Origin: a virus
Length of the DNA: 57,454 nucleotides
Virus record (IMG/VR): IMGVR_UViG_3300008459_000053
Location: 1-57,454 of that record
Reading direction: 5' to 3' (one strand)
The notes beneath the pieces were generated by a model, which was given only the letters and a program-made list of their open reading frames with translations, searched no databases and was not told the origin of the DNA. The first letter of the stretch is position 1. Every line of letters begins with the position of its first letter. The translations under genes were made by a program, and so were the position numbers. Below, one piece after another: positions 8,144 to 15,346 of the stretch.

Positions 8144-9070
8144 ATGGCCGCTCCAAAGCGTGAACGGCCGCAGTTCCTCTCGCAGGTTGAGGTTAGCCAG
8201 GTGCCCGTCATCCCGACGGGCAACTGGGCTATCGACAAGGGAGCCCTCCGTATTGGAGGGTTTCCTTGCGGTCGCATTTCCGAAGTCTTCGGTGCGGAGT
8301 CTGGCGGCAAGACTACCCTCGTTCTTCAGGCCTGTGCCCAGGCTAACAAGATGGGCAAGGCCGCTCTCTTTATCGACGCAGAGCACGCGCTTGAGCCTGA
8401 GCGGGCTATTCAGCTCGGGTGCCAGCGTGACAAGCTCGCCGTCTATCAGCCGTCCTCGGCTGAGGACGCCATCGATACGCTCTACCACGAGTGCGTCTCG
8501 GGGGATTACGGGATCATCGTCGTCGACAGCGCAGCAGCGCTGACGCCGCTCGCTGAGCTCGAGAAGTCCGCCGGGGAACACACGGTCGGGTTGCAGGCTC
8601 GCCTGCTCTCGACTGGCCTCCGCAAGGTGGCCGGCGTGGCGTCGTCGACGGGTACCTGCGTCATCTTCACCAACCAGCTCAGGCAGAAGATCGGCGTGAC
8701 CTTTGGCTCGCCGAACACTACGCCTGGTGGCAACGCCCTCCGGTTCTACACGTCCATGCGCGTCGAGGTCACTCGTATCTCGACCAACAAGGACACGAAC
8801 GACAAGCCGATCTCGAACACCGTTCGAGTCAAGGCGGTCAAGAACAAGATGGCTGAGCCCTACCGTCAGATGGACGTAGAGCTGGTCTACAGCCTCGGTT
8901 ACGACAACCGAGGCACCGTGTTCGACATCGCCGTCGAGCAGGGTAAGGTCAAACGCTCCGGCTCTTGGTTTTCAATCGGAGACCGGAAGCTAGGTCAGGG
9001 TCGTCCGACGGCCTTGGCCGCACTAAGCGACGCCGACATCGCAGCGATTCAGGAAGAACTGACATGCTGA
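8144..9070 (+). CDS. recA: RecA/UvsX-family recombinase
   Basis: 308 residues. Walker A is GAESGGKT at 50-57 (RecA consensus GPESSGKT), followed by ALFIDAEHAL with the conserved catalytic Glu region and IIVVDSAAAL as Walker B. FTNQLRQKIGVTFG and TPGGNALRFYTSMR match the RecA DNA-binding loop and core segments. It is shorter than bacterial RecA, lacking most of the C-terminal regulatory domain, as usual in phages. It forms filaments on single-stranded DNA for strand exchange. The upstream stop lies inside the ribosome site (CTGAGGTAACACATG), and the 3' end overlaps the nuclease start by seven bases. Confidence 0.95.
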   Translation: MAAPKRERPQFLSQVEVSQVPVIPTGNWAIDKGALRIGGFPCGRISEVFGAESGGKTTLVLQACAQANKMGKAALFIDAEHALEPERAIQLGCQRDKLAVYQPSSAEDAIDTLYHECVSGDYGIIVVDSAAALTPLAELEKSAGEHTVGLQARLLSTGLRKVAGVASSTGTCVIFTNQLRQKIGVTFGSPNTTPGGNALRFYTSMRVEVTRISTNKDTNDKPISNTVRVKAVKNKMAEPYRQMDVELVYSLGYDNRGTVFDIAVEQGKVKRSGSWFSIGDRKLGQGRPTALAALSDADIAAIQEELTC

Positions 9071-10116
9071 TTATCTCCGACGTTCACCTCGGGAACCATA
9101 AGCAGAATGGTGGCGCCGTCATGGGCGGCGTCAACGCGCGGTTCATGCAGACGCTTCAGGTTCTGAAGCGGGTGCTTGATGACCATCCGCGCGAAGCCGT
9201 GGTGATCGCCGGGGATTTGTTCGATAAGTCGTCGCCTCCGCCCGCGCAGGTTGGTCAGGTAGCTGCCCTCCTACGCGGGCGTTCTACGCCCACGTACATC
9301 ATGATGGGCAACCACGATCACAACTCCAGCTTGGAGTACGACTTCGCCTTTAGTCCGCTCTGCGCCAACCCTTTGGTCGAGCTCGTGACTGAGGCGACGT
9401 ACATCAACGTGGAGAACCTGCGGGTGCTTCTGTGCCCGTACCCGGCTCACCTGCCGGACCAAGAGATCAACCGCGCAGACGCTGCGATCGCTCACGCGGG
9501 AATTTCAGATGGTAAAACGCCTGCGTACCTGCTTTCTGAAAAGACGCTCGACATCCACAAGCTGAACAACTGGCAGACGAAGCAGGCCGTGCCCTTCGTG
9601 TTCTCCGGTGACTGGCACACTCGGGTCTGCTGGATCGACGGCAAGCACGTTACTGAAGCTACCGTGTCGTCCAGGGTCACGGGTAACCGGACCATCCAGA
9701 TCGGAGCGCTTGCGCCCACTGGGTTCGATAATCAGGGCTTTGGGTACGGCAGCGTGTGGCTCTTCAAGAAGGACGCGCAGGGGCTCAAGGCTACCCTCAA
9801 GGTCGTGCCTGGGCCGCGCTTCCTTCGCACCGAGAGCCGTGGTGTGGCTGACGAGTTCATCGCGCAATGCGAGCTCAGCGGCTGCGAGCCTTTTGTAAAG
9901 TTCGACGGTGAGTACGGTGAGGCTGCTCCTTGCAGCAACTTTATTCAGAATCGTGCTAAGGTCACGAGCTCGAAAGTCACTGAAGCGGCTGTTCAGCTGC
10001 GAAGTGATCATCTTATTGATAAGGTCGTGTACGAGCAGGTTACCGCCAAGGTCCCTGCTGAGCTCCAGAAGGAAGTCATGGAACGGGTCCTTGGCTACCT
10101 CAAGGGGACTGTCTGA
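9064..10116 (+). CDS. Mre11/SbcD/gp47-like DNA repair exonuclease
   Basis: 350 residues from the ATG at 9064, which sits in the overlap ATGCTGA with the recA stop. Longer readings of the frame run into recA coding sequence. Calcineurin-like phosphoesterase motifs appear in order: SDVH (D6, H8), GDLFD (D51), GNHDHN, and SGDWHTR. These bind two metal ions in Mre11-type nucleases. The partner is normally a Rad50/SbcC/gp46 ATPase. None is encoded in this window, and the next gene is too small to be one. It processes DNA ends for recombination-dependent replication. Confidence 0.92.
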   Translation: MLIISDVHLGNHKQNGGAVMGGVNARFMQTLQVLKRVLDDHPREAVVIAGDLFDKSSPPPAQVGQVAALLRGRSTPTYIMMGNHDHNSSLEYDFAFSPLCANPLVELVTEATYINVENLRVLLCPYPAHLPDQEINRADAAIAHAGISDGKTPAYLLSEKTLDIHKLNNWQTKQAVPFVFSGDWHTRVCWIDGKHVTEATVSSRVTGNRTIQIGALAPTGFDNQGFGYGSVWLFKKDAQGLKATLKVVPGPRFLRTESRGVADEFIAQCELSGCEPFVKFDGEYGEAAPCSNFIQNRAKVTSSKVTEAAVQLRSDHLIDKVVYEQVTAKVPAELQKEVMERVLGYLKGTV

Positions 10117-10125
10117 GAGGTGTCT

Positions 10126-10410
10126 ATGGATGATGCGAAGGCAAAGGTGATCGGTGAGGTCTCCAACGCGGTTTTGGCGTCTATGCGCGAGTATCTCTTC
10201 AGCGCTGGTGGCGAGGAAGAGAGCTTCGACCCCACGCTCATCCCGACCGGGATCGTTCACGGGCTCATGGTCATGCTCGCGACTGGAGCTTCTAACTTTG
10301 AGGCTTTCGAGTCGCTGCTGAAGGCCATGCGCGGGATGCTTTCGATGGAGCGCGAGGACGCGCGCCACTTCTTCACCCAGATCAACTCGGTTAAGGGGCC
10401 GCCCGCATGA
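10126..10410 (+). CDS. Small protein between nuclease and resolvase
   Basis: 94 residues from the ATG at 10126. GAGAGG lies five bases upstream and begins within the TGA stop of the nuclease. A GTG two codons earlier overlaps that ribosome site and is less likely. The sequence is helical with acidic and hydrophobic patches. No family recognised. It sits where T4-like phages often have a small gene between 47 and 46. Its end overlaps the resolvase start. Confidence 0.78.
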   Translation: MDDAKAKVIGEVSNAVLASMREYLFSAGGEEESFDPTLIPTGIVHGLMVMLATGASNFEAFESLLKAMRGMLSMEREDARHFFTQINSVKGPPA

Positions 10411-10922
10411 AGTACCTCGCCATCGATCTCGCCAAGGTCGGAACGACTGGCCTCGCCGCGTTCGACGGCGAGAAGCTTCTCTGGTCCGGTATCGTGAAGC
10501 AGGGGAAGAAAGGCCCGAACTTCAAGTGCACCTACTCCTCGCAAGGGGACGTCGAGTTCGACAACAGCAGCGCCCCCTCGTTCTGGTGCTTCTTGGGTCA
10601 GAACTTCCCGACCTTCGTCTACGAGGGTCTCTACCTCGGCAAGTCCGCCAAGACCGCTATGGTCTTGGCTGAGATGCGTGGGATGGTGAAGGGGTGGGTG
10701 ACCCACCTCTCCGTCAACCACCGCATCCTCGAGATCTCCGAGTGGCGCGAGGCGATCTGCAAGCACGTTGGCATCGCCAACTGGCCCCGTGACCGCGAGG
10801 AGGGGAAGAAGCTCAGCCTCCGCATCGCGGAGCAGATTCACGGCTTCGCCCCTTCGTGTGACGACGAGGCCGACGCGCTTCTGGTCGGCACTGCTTATCG
10901 CCTGGTGGGTGGTCTCCTGTGA
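10407..10922 (+). CDS. RuvC-like Holliday junction resolvase
   Basis: 171 residues with the RNase H-fold acidic set of RuvC: D7 in the first strand (YLAIDLAKVG), E73 in FVYEGLYLGKS, and DDEADA at 152-157 near the C-terminus. Size matches phage and bacterial RuvC. It would cut branched recombination intermediates before packaging, with the UvsW-like helicase encoded next remodelling the same junctions. It overlaps both neighbours by four bases (upstream ATGA, downstream GTGA). Confidence 0.85.
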   Translation: MKYLAIDLAKVGTTGLAAFDGEKLLWSGIVKQGKKGPNFKCTYSSQGDVEFDNSSAPSFWCFLGQNFPTFVYEGLYLGKSAKTAMVLAEMRGMVKGWVTHLSVNHRILEISEWREAICKHVGIANWPRDREEGKKLSLRIAEQIHGFAPSCDDEADALLVGTAYRLVGGLL

Positions 10923-12322
10923 TTAGAGTAAAGCCCTCTGAGATCTTGGTCGACGATGAGATCGCTGACTTCATTGCCAGCGCTGTCTGCAGCTACAAGA
11001 TGAAGGTGCCGACCGAGCGGGGGCGCTTTAAAGACGTCACCATGTCTGTTCGGAGTGGCCCCCGCATCCCGATTGGGATGCTGGACGCCATTCTCGAACA
11101 GGCTGGTTCGTACGACCTCGACGTTCTGGACGAGCGGGACTGGGATCCTATCGACCCAGACCTCATCTCCGGCTCGTACGGGGAAATAAATCTCTACCCT
11201 GACCAGCTGATGGCTATCCGGAAGCTGGTGCAGAAGCCCGTTGGGGTCATCAAAGCCTCTACTGGGTCGGGCAAGTCGATCCTCGCTAACGCCCTCGTCC
11301 TTAATCGAGACGTCCGGTGGATGGTTATCGTCCACCGCGAGAACCTGCTCGAAGACCTGAAGAAGACCTACCTCCGCATGGGAGGCAGGGACCCAGGCAC
11401 GATCAAGGCAGGCGTCTTTAATCCCAAGCGGGTCACGTTCGTCATGCAGACGACGCTTCGCTCGCACCTGCACGAAGACGACTACCGAGAGTTCTTGGAG
11501 AGCGTCGAAGGTATCGTCTGTGACGAGTGCCACTCGTCGGGCGGAGACGGCTACCGCCGCTGCTTGGAGGCTGCCACCAACGCCGTCTACCGCTATGGCC
11601 TCTCAGCCACCCCGTACAGCCGCTCTGACGGCTCTGGAAAGGTGGTTGAGGCGCTGCTCGGGCAGATGCTGTGCGAGGTCTCTACGGAGTCCCTGATGGA
11701 GCTGGAGCGCGTTGCTCGCTTCAAGGTGTACGCCGTCAAGTTCTACCACCCCGAGACCTCGAAGCGGACGGCCTTTTCGTACGCGCACCTTTACGACAAG
11801 GCTATTGGGGCCAACCCGCAGCGCGACCTTTTGCTGATCGACTGCGCCAGGGTGGCCGAGAAGCCTGCGATCCTCTTCTGCAAGACCATGGACCACGCGC
11901 TGTCGATGGCCCAGAAGCTGCGGAAGTTTGCTGGTTTCCACGTCAAAGAAGTCACCGGCAAGTCCAACGACTCGATGCGCGAGCAGGTCCAGAAAGACCT
12001 GAACTTGGGAAAGATCGATATTCTGGTAGCGACCAAAGTATTTTACGAAGGCGCTAACATGCCGTACACGGCCTCGGTCATTGATGCCGGCGGCGGGAAG
12101 TCCCATATCGAGACGATCCAGAAGGCTGGTCGTGGGGCTCGTCGCCCAGAAGGAAAAGAGTCCTGCGAGATCTGGACGATCTACGACGAGGGCTGGGAGA
12201 CTTTCACCAAGCACTCGCGCGCCCGGATCGACCACCTCAGGAAAGAAGGGCACGCCGTAAATATCTGCACGCTGAAGGACGGCGTGCTGGATATCGAGGC
12301 GACCCTTAATCCGAAAACGTGA
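10919..12322 (+). CDS. UvsW-like superfamily 2 DNA helicase
   Basis: 467 residues from a GTG that overlaps the resolvase stop. Walker A is STGSGKS (114-120, K119). The DExH box reads DECH at 202-205 and motif III is LSATPYSRSDG at about 227-237. The second RecA lobe contains the ILFCKT, VATKVFYEG and QKAGRGARR motifs (motifs IV to VI). Residues 1-90 would be the N-terminal DNA-binding domain seen in T4 UvsW. It remodels branched DNA and R-loops and closes the + strand operon. Its last 17 bases overlap the convergent HNH gene. Confidence 0.93.
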   Translation: MIRVKPSEILVDDEIADFIASAVCSYKMKVPTERGRFKDVTMSVRSGPRIPIGMLDAILEQAGSYDLDVLDERDWDPIDPDLISGSYGEINLYPDQLMAIRKLVQKPVGVIKASTGSGKSILANALVLNRDVRWMVIVHRENLLEDLKKTYLRMGGRDPGTIKAGVFNPKRVTFVMQTTLRSHLHEDDYREFLESVEGIVCDECHSSGGDGYRRCLEAATNAVYRYGLSATPYSRSDGSGKVVEALLGQMLCEVSTESLMELERVARFKVYAVKFYHPETSKRTAFSYAHLYDKAIGANPQRDLLLIDCARVAEKPAILFCKTMDHALSMAQKLRKFAGFHVKEVTGKSNDSMREQVQKDLNLGKIDILVATKVFYEGANMPYTASVIDAGGGKSHIETIQKAGRGARRPEGKESCEIWTIYDEGWETFTKHSRARIDHLRKEGHAVNICTLKDGVLDIEATLNPKT

Positions 12323-12938
12323 GGCCTGGGCGGCGCTCGGGTATTTTTCCTTCTAGCCCGAGATAATCCGCCCAGCGCCGTACCGTCCGTGGTGAGACGT
12401 CGTAATCAGCCGCCACCACCTCTGCTGGCTCGCCGGTCAAAAATCGGCGGGCCATTTCTTTTCGCTGGTCCCAAGTCGTCTTCGACGCTGCCGTCGTATT
12501 GGCGATCGAGAGGTCCAGCATGTTGTCTTCGTGCGTCCCGATATAAAGGTGCTCGGGGCGGACGCAGGCCGGGGTGTCGCAGGTGTGGCAGGCGAAGCCC
12601 TCGAAGTCCTCAACGCCCAGCTTGAGGCGGAGGGCAACGCGGTGGGCTAGGGCGAGCTTTTCACCGTCGCGAATTACTCCGTAGCCCGCCTCATTTTTCG
12701 CACCTGCCCAGAGCCAGCAGGTCTCGGTCTTGGTGATGAGATTTTCCCAGCGTTCGCCGAGCGGGCTGGTAAAGCAGTCAAAGGAGCAGAACTCGCGGCC
12801 AGTAAGCCCGAGCTTTGTCCCTACCATTTCTTTACCGCATCTAGCGCAGGTCTTAATAAATTTAGTACGCTTACGTTTGTCCTTAGGCTTGAACGCTGCG
12901 GACCACCTAGGGAGCTTCTTTTCTTTGATTCGCTTCAT
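12306..12938 (-). CDS. HNH endonuclease with C-terminal helix-turn-helix
   Basis: 210 residues from the ATG at 12938, chosen because TAGGAG lies just upstream. A GTG seven codons earlier lies before that site. Residues about 31-58 hold a CxxC...CxxxC knuckle. The HNH nuclease core follows: CWLWAG, AHRVAL, then CHTCDTPACVRPEHLYIGTHEDNM spread over roughly 115-145 (HNH_3-type, with the catalytic His in AHR). The C-terminal 45 residues (VVAADYDVSPRTVRRW) form a helix-turn-helix for target recognition. This is the layout of free-standing homing endonucleases. It runs against its neighbours and its 3' end enters the helicase gene by 17 bases, in keeping with a late insertion. Confidence 0.93.
   Translation of the reverse strand: MKRIKEKKLPRWSAAFKPKDKRKRTKFIKTCARCGKEMVGTKLGLTGREFCSFDCFTSPLGERWENLITKTETCWLWAGAKNEAGYGVIRDGEKLALAHRVALRLKLGVEDFEGFACHTCDTPACVRPEHLYIGTHEDNMLDLSIANTTAASKTTWDQRKEMARRFLTGEPAEVVAADYDVSPRTVRRWADYLGLEGKIPERRPGLTFSD
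12328..12380. repeat. Nested inverted repeat just past the + strand operon end
   Basis: CGGCGCT (12331-12337) pairs with AGCGCCG (12374-12380), and CTCGGG (12336-12341) with CCCGAG (12357-12362). The region also contains GGGCGG/CCGCCC. It begins six bases after the helicase stop and contains TATTTTT. It lies within the HNH coding end, so it may serve as a terminator or RNA 3' structure for the + strand operon. The arms are alternative pairings, so I am unsure. Confidence 0.35.
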
Positions 12939-13004
12939 GATCGCTCCTACCGCAACCACTTTACGGACAAAAACTTTGAACCTTAAGTAGGCCTAGGAGG
13001 TTTT
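12939..13004. promoter_or_regulatory. Divergent gap between HNH and acidic-protein genes
   Basis: 66 bases separate two genes that run apart, so transcription starts for one or both may lie here. The sequence is more AT-rich than its surroundings and carries a ribosome site (CTAGGAGG) for the acidic gene. I could not find a convincing pair of -35 and -10 boxes. Confidence 0.3.
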
Positions 13005-13235
13005 ATGGGAAAGGACTTTGACTTTACGGAAGAGGAAGAGGACTTCGATTTTTCCGAAGACGAGGACCTCGACGACCTCGACGAGCTGGACGACGAAGAC
13101 CTCGACGAAGATGACTTCGACGACGAGGACTGTGAGGAAGACGGCGACGGCTTCGATGACGACGCCCTCGAAGACGAGGACGAGGACGAGGACGAGGACG
13201 AAGATGACGACGTCTTCGAAGACGTCGACCCTTAA
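13005..13235 (+). CDS. Extremely acidic small protein
   Basis: 76 residues, roughly three quarters of them Asp or Glu, with scattered Phe, Leu and Val and essentially one Lys. An AGGAGG ribosome site eight bases before the ATG is among the strongest in the window, so this is a real gene. The middle is encoded partly by tandem GACGAG hexamers (about 13176-13203). The composition is that of a DNA-mimic or of a histone- or polymerase-binding acidic tail, which phages use to titrate DNA-binding proteins, but no family can be assigned from composition alone. It is the last + strand gene and meets the lysis cassette tail to tail, both stop codons sharing TTAA. It belongs to neither large operon. 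Confidence 0.8.
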   Translation: MGKDFDFTEEEEDFDFSEDEDLDDLDELDDEDLDEDDFDDEDCEEDGDGFDDDALEDEDEDEDEDEDDDVFEDVDP

Positions 13236-13522
13236 TCCTTGGCGATAAAGTAGCCGCCGGCGAGTCCCGCAAGGAGCGCCACGCTACCGACCAACCACCA
13301 AGCAGGCGTTCTAGCCTGCTCAATCGCCTTGACAGCCGCCTCGCGCTCCGCCGCGAGTGCGGCTTCGTAAGCCTGCACCGCAGCGGCGTGCTCGCGGCCC
13401 TTGATATCAAGGACCACGCGCATGATCTTGAGGTCAGACTCAAGCTTCGCCGGGTCCGCGCACTCAGAGCGTGCCTCGGACGAAGTCAGAGCAACGATGA
13501 GTAGCGCGGCGACGAATTTCAC
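13232..13522 (-). CDS. Secreted/membrane protein of the lysis cassette, spanin-like layout
   Basis: 96 residues. Residues 1-17 form a signal-like hydrophobic segment ending SEARSEC. A helical stretch about 25-68 follows, then a membrane span TPAWWLVGSVALLAGLAGG near the C-terminus (about 72-92). An exported N-terminus, a periplasmic helix and a C-terminal inner-membrane anchor are the layout of unimolecular spanins, although C21 lacks a proper lipobox. It is the last gene of a run of five coupled genes behind the endolysin. Outer-membrane disruption is inference from topology and place. It could also be an accessory holin. Confidence 0.75.
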   Translation of the reverse strand: MKFVAALLIVALTSSEARSECADPAKLESDLKIMRVVLDIKGREHAAAVQAYEAALAAEREAAVKAIEQARTPAWWLVGSVALLAGLAGGYFIAKD

Positions 13523-13845
13523 ATGGCCCCCTTGGCAGGCTTGCGACGTGGCTTGGCGGGAGCCTTTGCAGGCTCGGGCTGGACGGGCGTCTCGACCTTG
13601 GCGAGCGTCAAATCCTTGACCTTACGAGCCTGGCGCTTGGCCTTGGGCTCCTCGGCAGGCTTGGTCGCGGCAGCGATCGAATCGGCGGCTGCCTTAGCGA
13701 TCGTCTCAAGCGACTGGGACAGCGCCTGATGGCGCTCGTTCGACTCCCGCTTGAAGGAGTCGGACGCCTTCTTGTTGTGAAGGGACAGAAAAAAGGCCAG
13801 CGCGCTAGCGGCGCTGCTCAGGATATTAAGAAGTTCGTCGCTCAT
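13519..13845 (-). CDS. Small membrane protein with basic Ala/Lys/Pro tail
   Basis: 108 residues. One hydrophobic segment (about 6-21) is followed by a charged helix (22-60) and a low-complexity Lys/Ala/Pro tail to the end (KAPAKPRRKPAKGAM). A single N-terminal anchor plus a helix resembles an inner-membrane spanin subunit or a holin regulator. The gene overlaps both neighbours by four bases, so it is co-translated with the lysis genes. Exact role unknown. Confidence 0.75.
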   Translation of the reverse strand: MSDELLNILSSAASALAFFLSLHNKKASDSFKRESNERHQALSQSLETIAKAAADSIAAATKPAEEPKAKRQARKVKDLTLAKVETPVQPEPAKAPAKPRRKPAKGAM

Positions 13846-14168
13846 GCTTCCTCGTCGTTTCCGTAGCCCGGCTGCCGGTCATCGGCGAACCTATCGGAAA
13901 CCTTAGCGAGTAGCTTTCGCACGATTTCTACAGTAGAGGCAAGCATCACGTCGCCGAGCTCTACAGCAGCCATACCCATAATGAGGCCAACGGCCCAAGT
14001 ATGCTGGTCACTCTGGTCCGCAACGAGGGCGCCAAGAGCGCCGGCGCAAACAAGCGCCCCGATATAGAAGTAGAGCTCGCGCCCGCCCTTCTTGGCGATA
14101 TTACGAATCGCCACCGAGGCGAGGCCGATACCGAGCAGGATTACCAGCGCGTAGGTGGTGTCGCTCAT
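13842..14168 (-). CDS. Probable holin (three membrane spans)
   Basis: 108 residues with three hydrophobic segments at about 5-22, 33-52 and 58-78, separated by short charged loops (NIAKKGGREL, DQSDQHT). A soluble, highly charged C-terminus ends GNDEEA. That is the pattern of class I holins, which form the inner-membrane holes that release endolysin and set lysis time. The amidase encoded two genes upstream has no signal peptide, so it needs such an exit route. Overlaps of four bases with both neighbours. Confidence 0.7.
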   Translation of the reverse strand: MSDTTYALVILLGIGLASVAIRNIAKKGGRELYFYIGALVCAGALGALVADQSDQHTWAVGLIMGMAAVELGDVMLASTVEIVRKLLAKVSDRFADDRQPGYGNDEEA

Positions 14169-14533
14169 TTTACCACCCCACCGTGGTGCTCAACACCCAT
14201 CTTGTCGGCCATGGCGCGGAGGTAACCCTTGATCTCGCTCATGTCCTTGGTGTTGCCACGCATCTCGACCTCAAGGCCGGCCACGCGTGTTTCCAAAAGC
14301 TGGACCTTGTCCGGAATGACCGAAACGATCTTGAGGATCTGGTCACCCTGCGCACCCAAGTGCTCCTCGATCTTCTCGACCCTACCTTCGAGGGCGGAGA
14401 CTCGGGGCTCAAGCAGATTAGCGCCGCGAATTTCGCCGGCCACAAAAGTCCCGAAGCCGGCTGTGGCGATGACCGCTGAGAAGGCGATCTTTCCCCACGT
14501 CATCCAGCTCTTGAGCTTGTTGATCAGGTCCAT
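14165..14533 (-). CDS. Membrane-anchored coiled-coil protein of the lysis cassette
   Basis: 122 residues. A hydrophobic span at about 15-33 (IAFSAVIATAGFGTFVAGEI) is followed by a heptad-rich coiled coil through residue about 110 (LEPRVSALEGRVEKIEEHL onward), and the end is His-rich (EHHGG). One anchor plus a long extracytoplasmic or cytoplasmic coil could be a spanin-type subunit, an antiholin or a holin accessory. It starts within the endolysin stop region at 14533. Confidence 0.72.
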   Translation of the reverse strand: MDLINKLKSWMTWGKIAFSAVIATAGFGTFVAGEIRGANLLEPRVSALEGRVEKIEEHLGAQGDQILKIVSVIPDKVQLLETRVAGLEVEMRGNTKDMSEIKGYLRAMADKMGVEHHGGVVK

Positions 14534-15264
14534 CAGGGCACCTCGGTTTGCTTTTGCATGGAGCTCGCGGACTTGACGGTCAGGTCGTAGGCCTGGACCG
14601 GGGCGAGGCCCGCGTGACGGAGATACGTGTAGTGATCAACCACACGACCGTCGGCATGGGCCCACTGTGCATGGCATTTAATGCCGGGTCCATCATGATT
14701 GGACAACGTGGTCCAGTTATAGACCTTCTTGCCCGTGAGCGTTTTTGTGACGCCACTCCAGCTTGCTTGCTCAATATTTCTATAGCGAGGAAGCAGAGAA
14801 TTAAGAAGCTGCCAGCTCGACTCAAGCTGCTGAGGTGTAGGCATGATGTACCTGCGATCTGCATTCAAGAATTTAGAATCAGTCGCGCTCCACGCCCGGT
14901 CGACGAAGATCCCGGAGATGATAACGGGGGCAAATTCTCCCGAGTAGAGCTTCAGATTGGTGGTCTGATTAACTCGGTGACCGTAGTACCGATTAATAAG
15001 CTCAATACCGATCGAGCGAATATTGTGCTTGGTACCGGGCGGATTCCCACCGGCGTGCGCACAAGCGCGGTGTTCCTCGGCGTGCTGGGTAACGGAGCCG
15101 TCGCGGTCGACGCAGTAATGAACGCTGAGGCCCTTGGCCGAGAGCGCCTTCAGCGTGCCGTCAAGCGTGGCGACCGCCGACTCGTGGAAAATGATACGGT
15201 CGATGACCTGTGTACGCTCGCGCGGTGACCCTGCGAACCAGACTTGATGCTTAACGGGCTTCAT
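14533..15264 (-). CDS. Endolysin: N-acetylmuramoyl-L-alanine amidase (Amidase_2)
   Basis: 243 residues. T7 lysozyme-type amidase features are visible: H27 in RIIFHES, HYCVDRDG (49-56), CAHAGGN (68-73), GIELIN with E88, and SNHDGPGIKCH with H190, K196 and C197, matching the second His, Lys and Cys of the zinc site. It cleaves the bond between MurNAc and L-Ala of the stem peptide. There is no signal peptide, so it is holin-dependent. ACGGAGGT precedes the ATG. A terminator stands just upstream, so the lysis cassette probably has its own start or relies on read-through. Confidence 0.92.
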   Translation of the reverse strand: MKPVKHQVWFAGSPRERTQVIDRIIFHESAVATLDGTLKALSAKGLSVHYCVDRDGSVTQHAEEHRACAHAGGNPPGTKHNIRSIGIELINRYYGHRVNQTTNLKLYSGEFAPVIISGIFVDRAWSATDSKFLNADRRYIMPTPQQLESSWQLLNSLLPRYRNIEQASWSGVTKTLTGKKVYNWTTLSNHDGPGIKCHAQWAHADGRVVDHYTYLRHAGLAPVQAYDLTVKSASSMQKQTEVP

Positions 15265-15286
15265 GTAGACCTCCGTAGATAAGGAA

Positions 15287-15317
15287 AAGCCCCGTGAGGA
15301 TAAACCTCACAGGGCTT
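15287..15317 (-). terminator. Rho-independent terminator upstream of the lysis genes
   Basis: A 13-base-pair stem (AAGCCCCGTGAGG with CCTCACAGGGCTT, one mismatch) and a five-base loop, followed on the - strand by TTTTCC. It ends transcription coming from the fibre genes before the endolysin. Confidence 0.85.
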
Positions 15318-15346
15318 GAGAACAACCCGCAGGCTAGGCCTACGAA

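Noticed and set aside
13018-13248. Alternate + frame in the acidic gene reading Arg/Thr repeats
   Set aside because: Comes from the same GACGAG repeats out of frame. The AGGAGG site fits the acidic frame.
14548-15228. A 226-codon + strand frame opposite the endolysin
   Set aside because: The endolysin frame has zinc-site residues. The opposite frame has none and no ribosome site.
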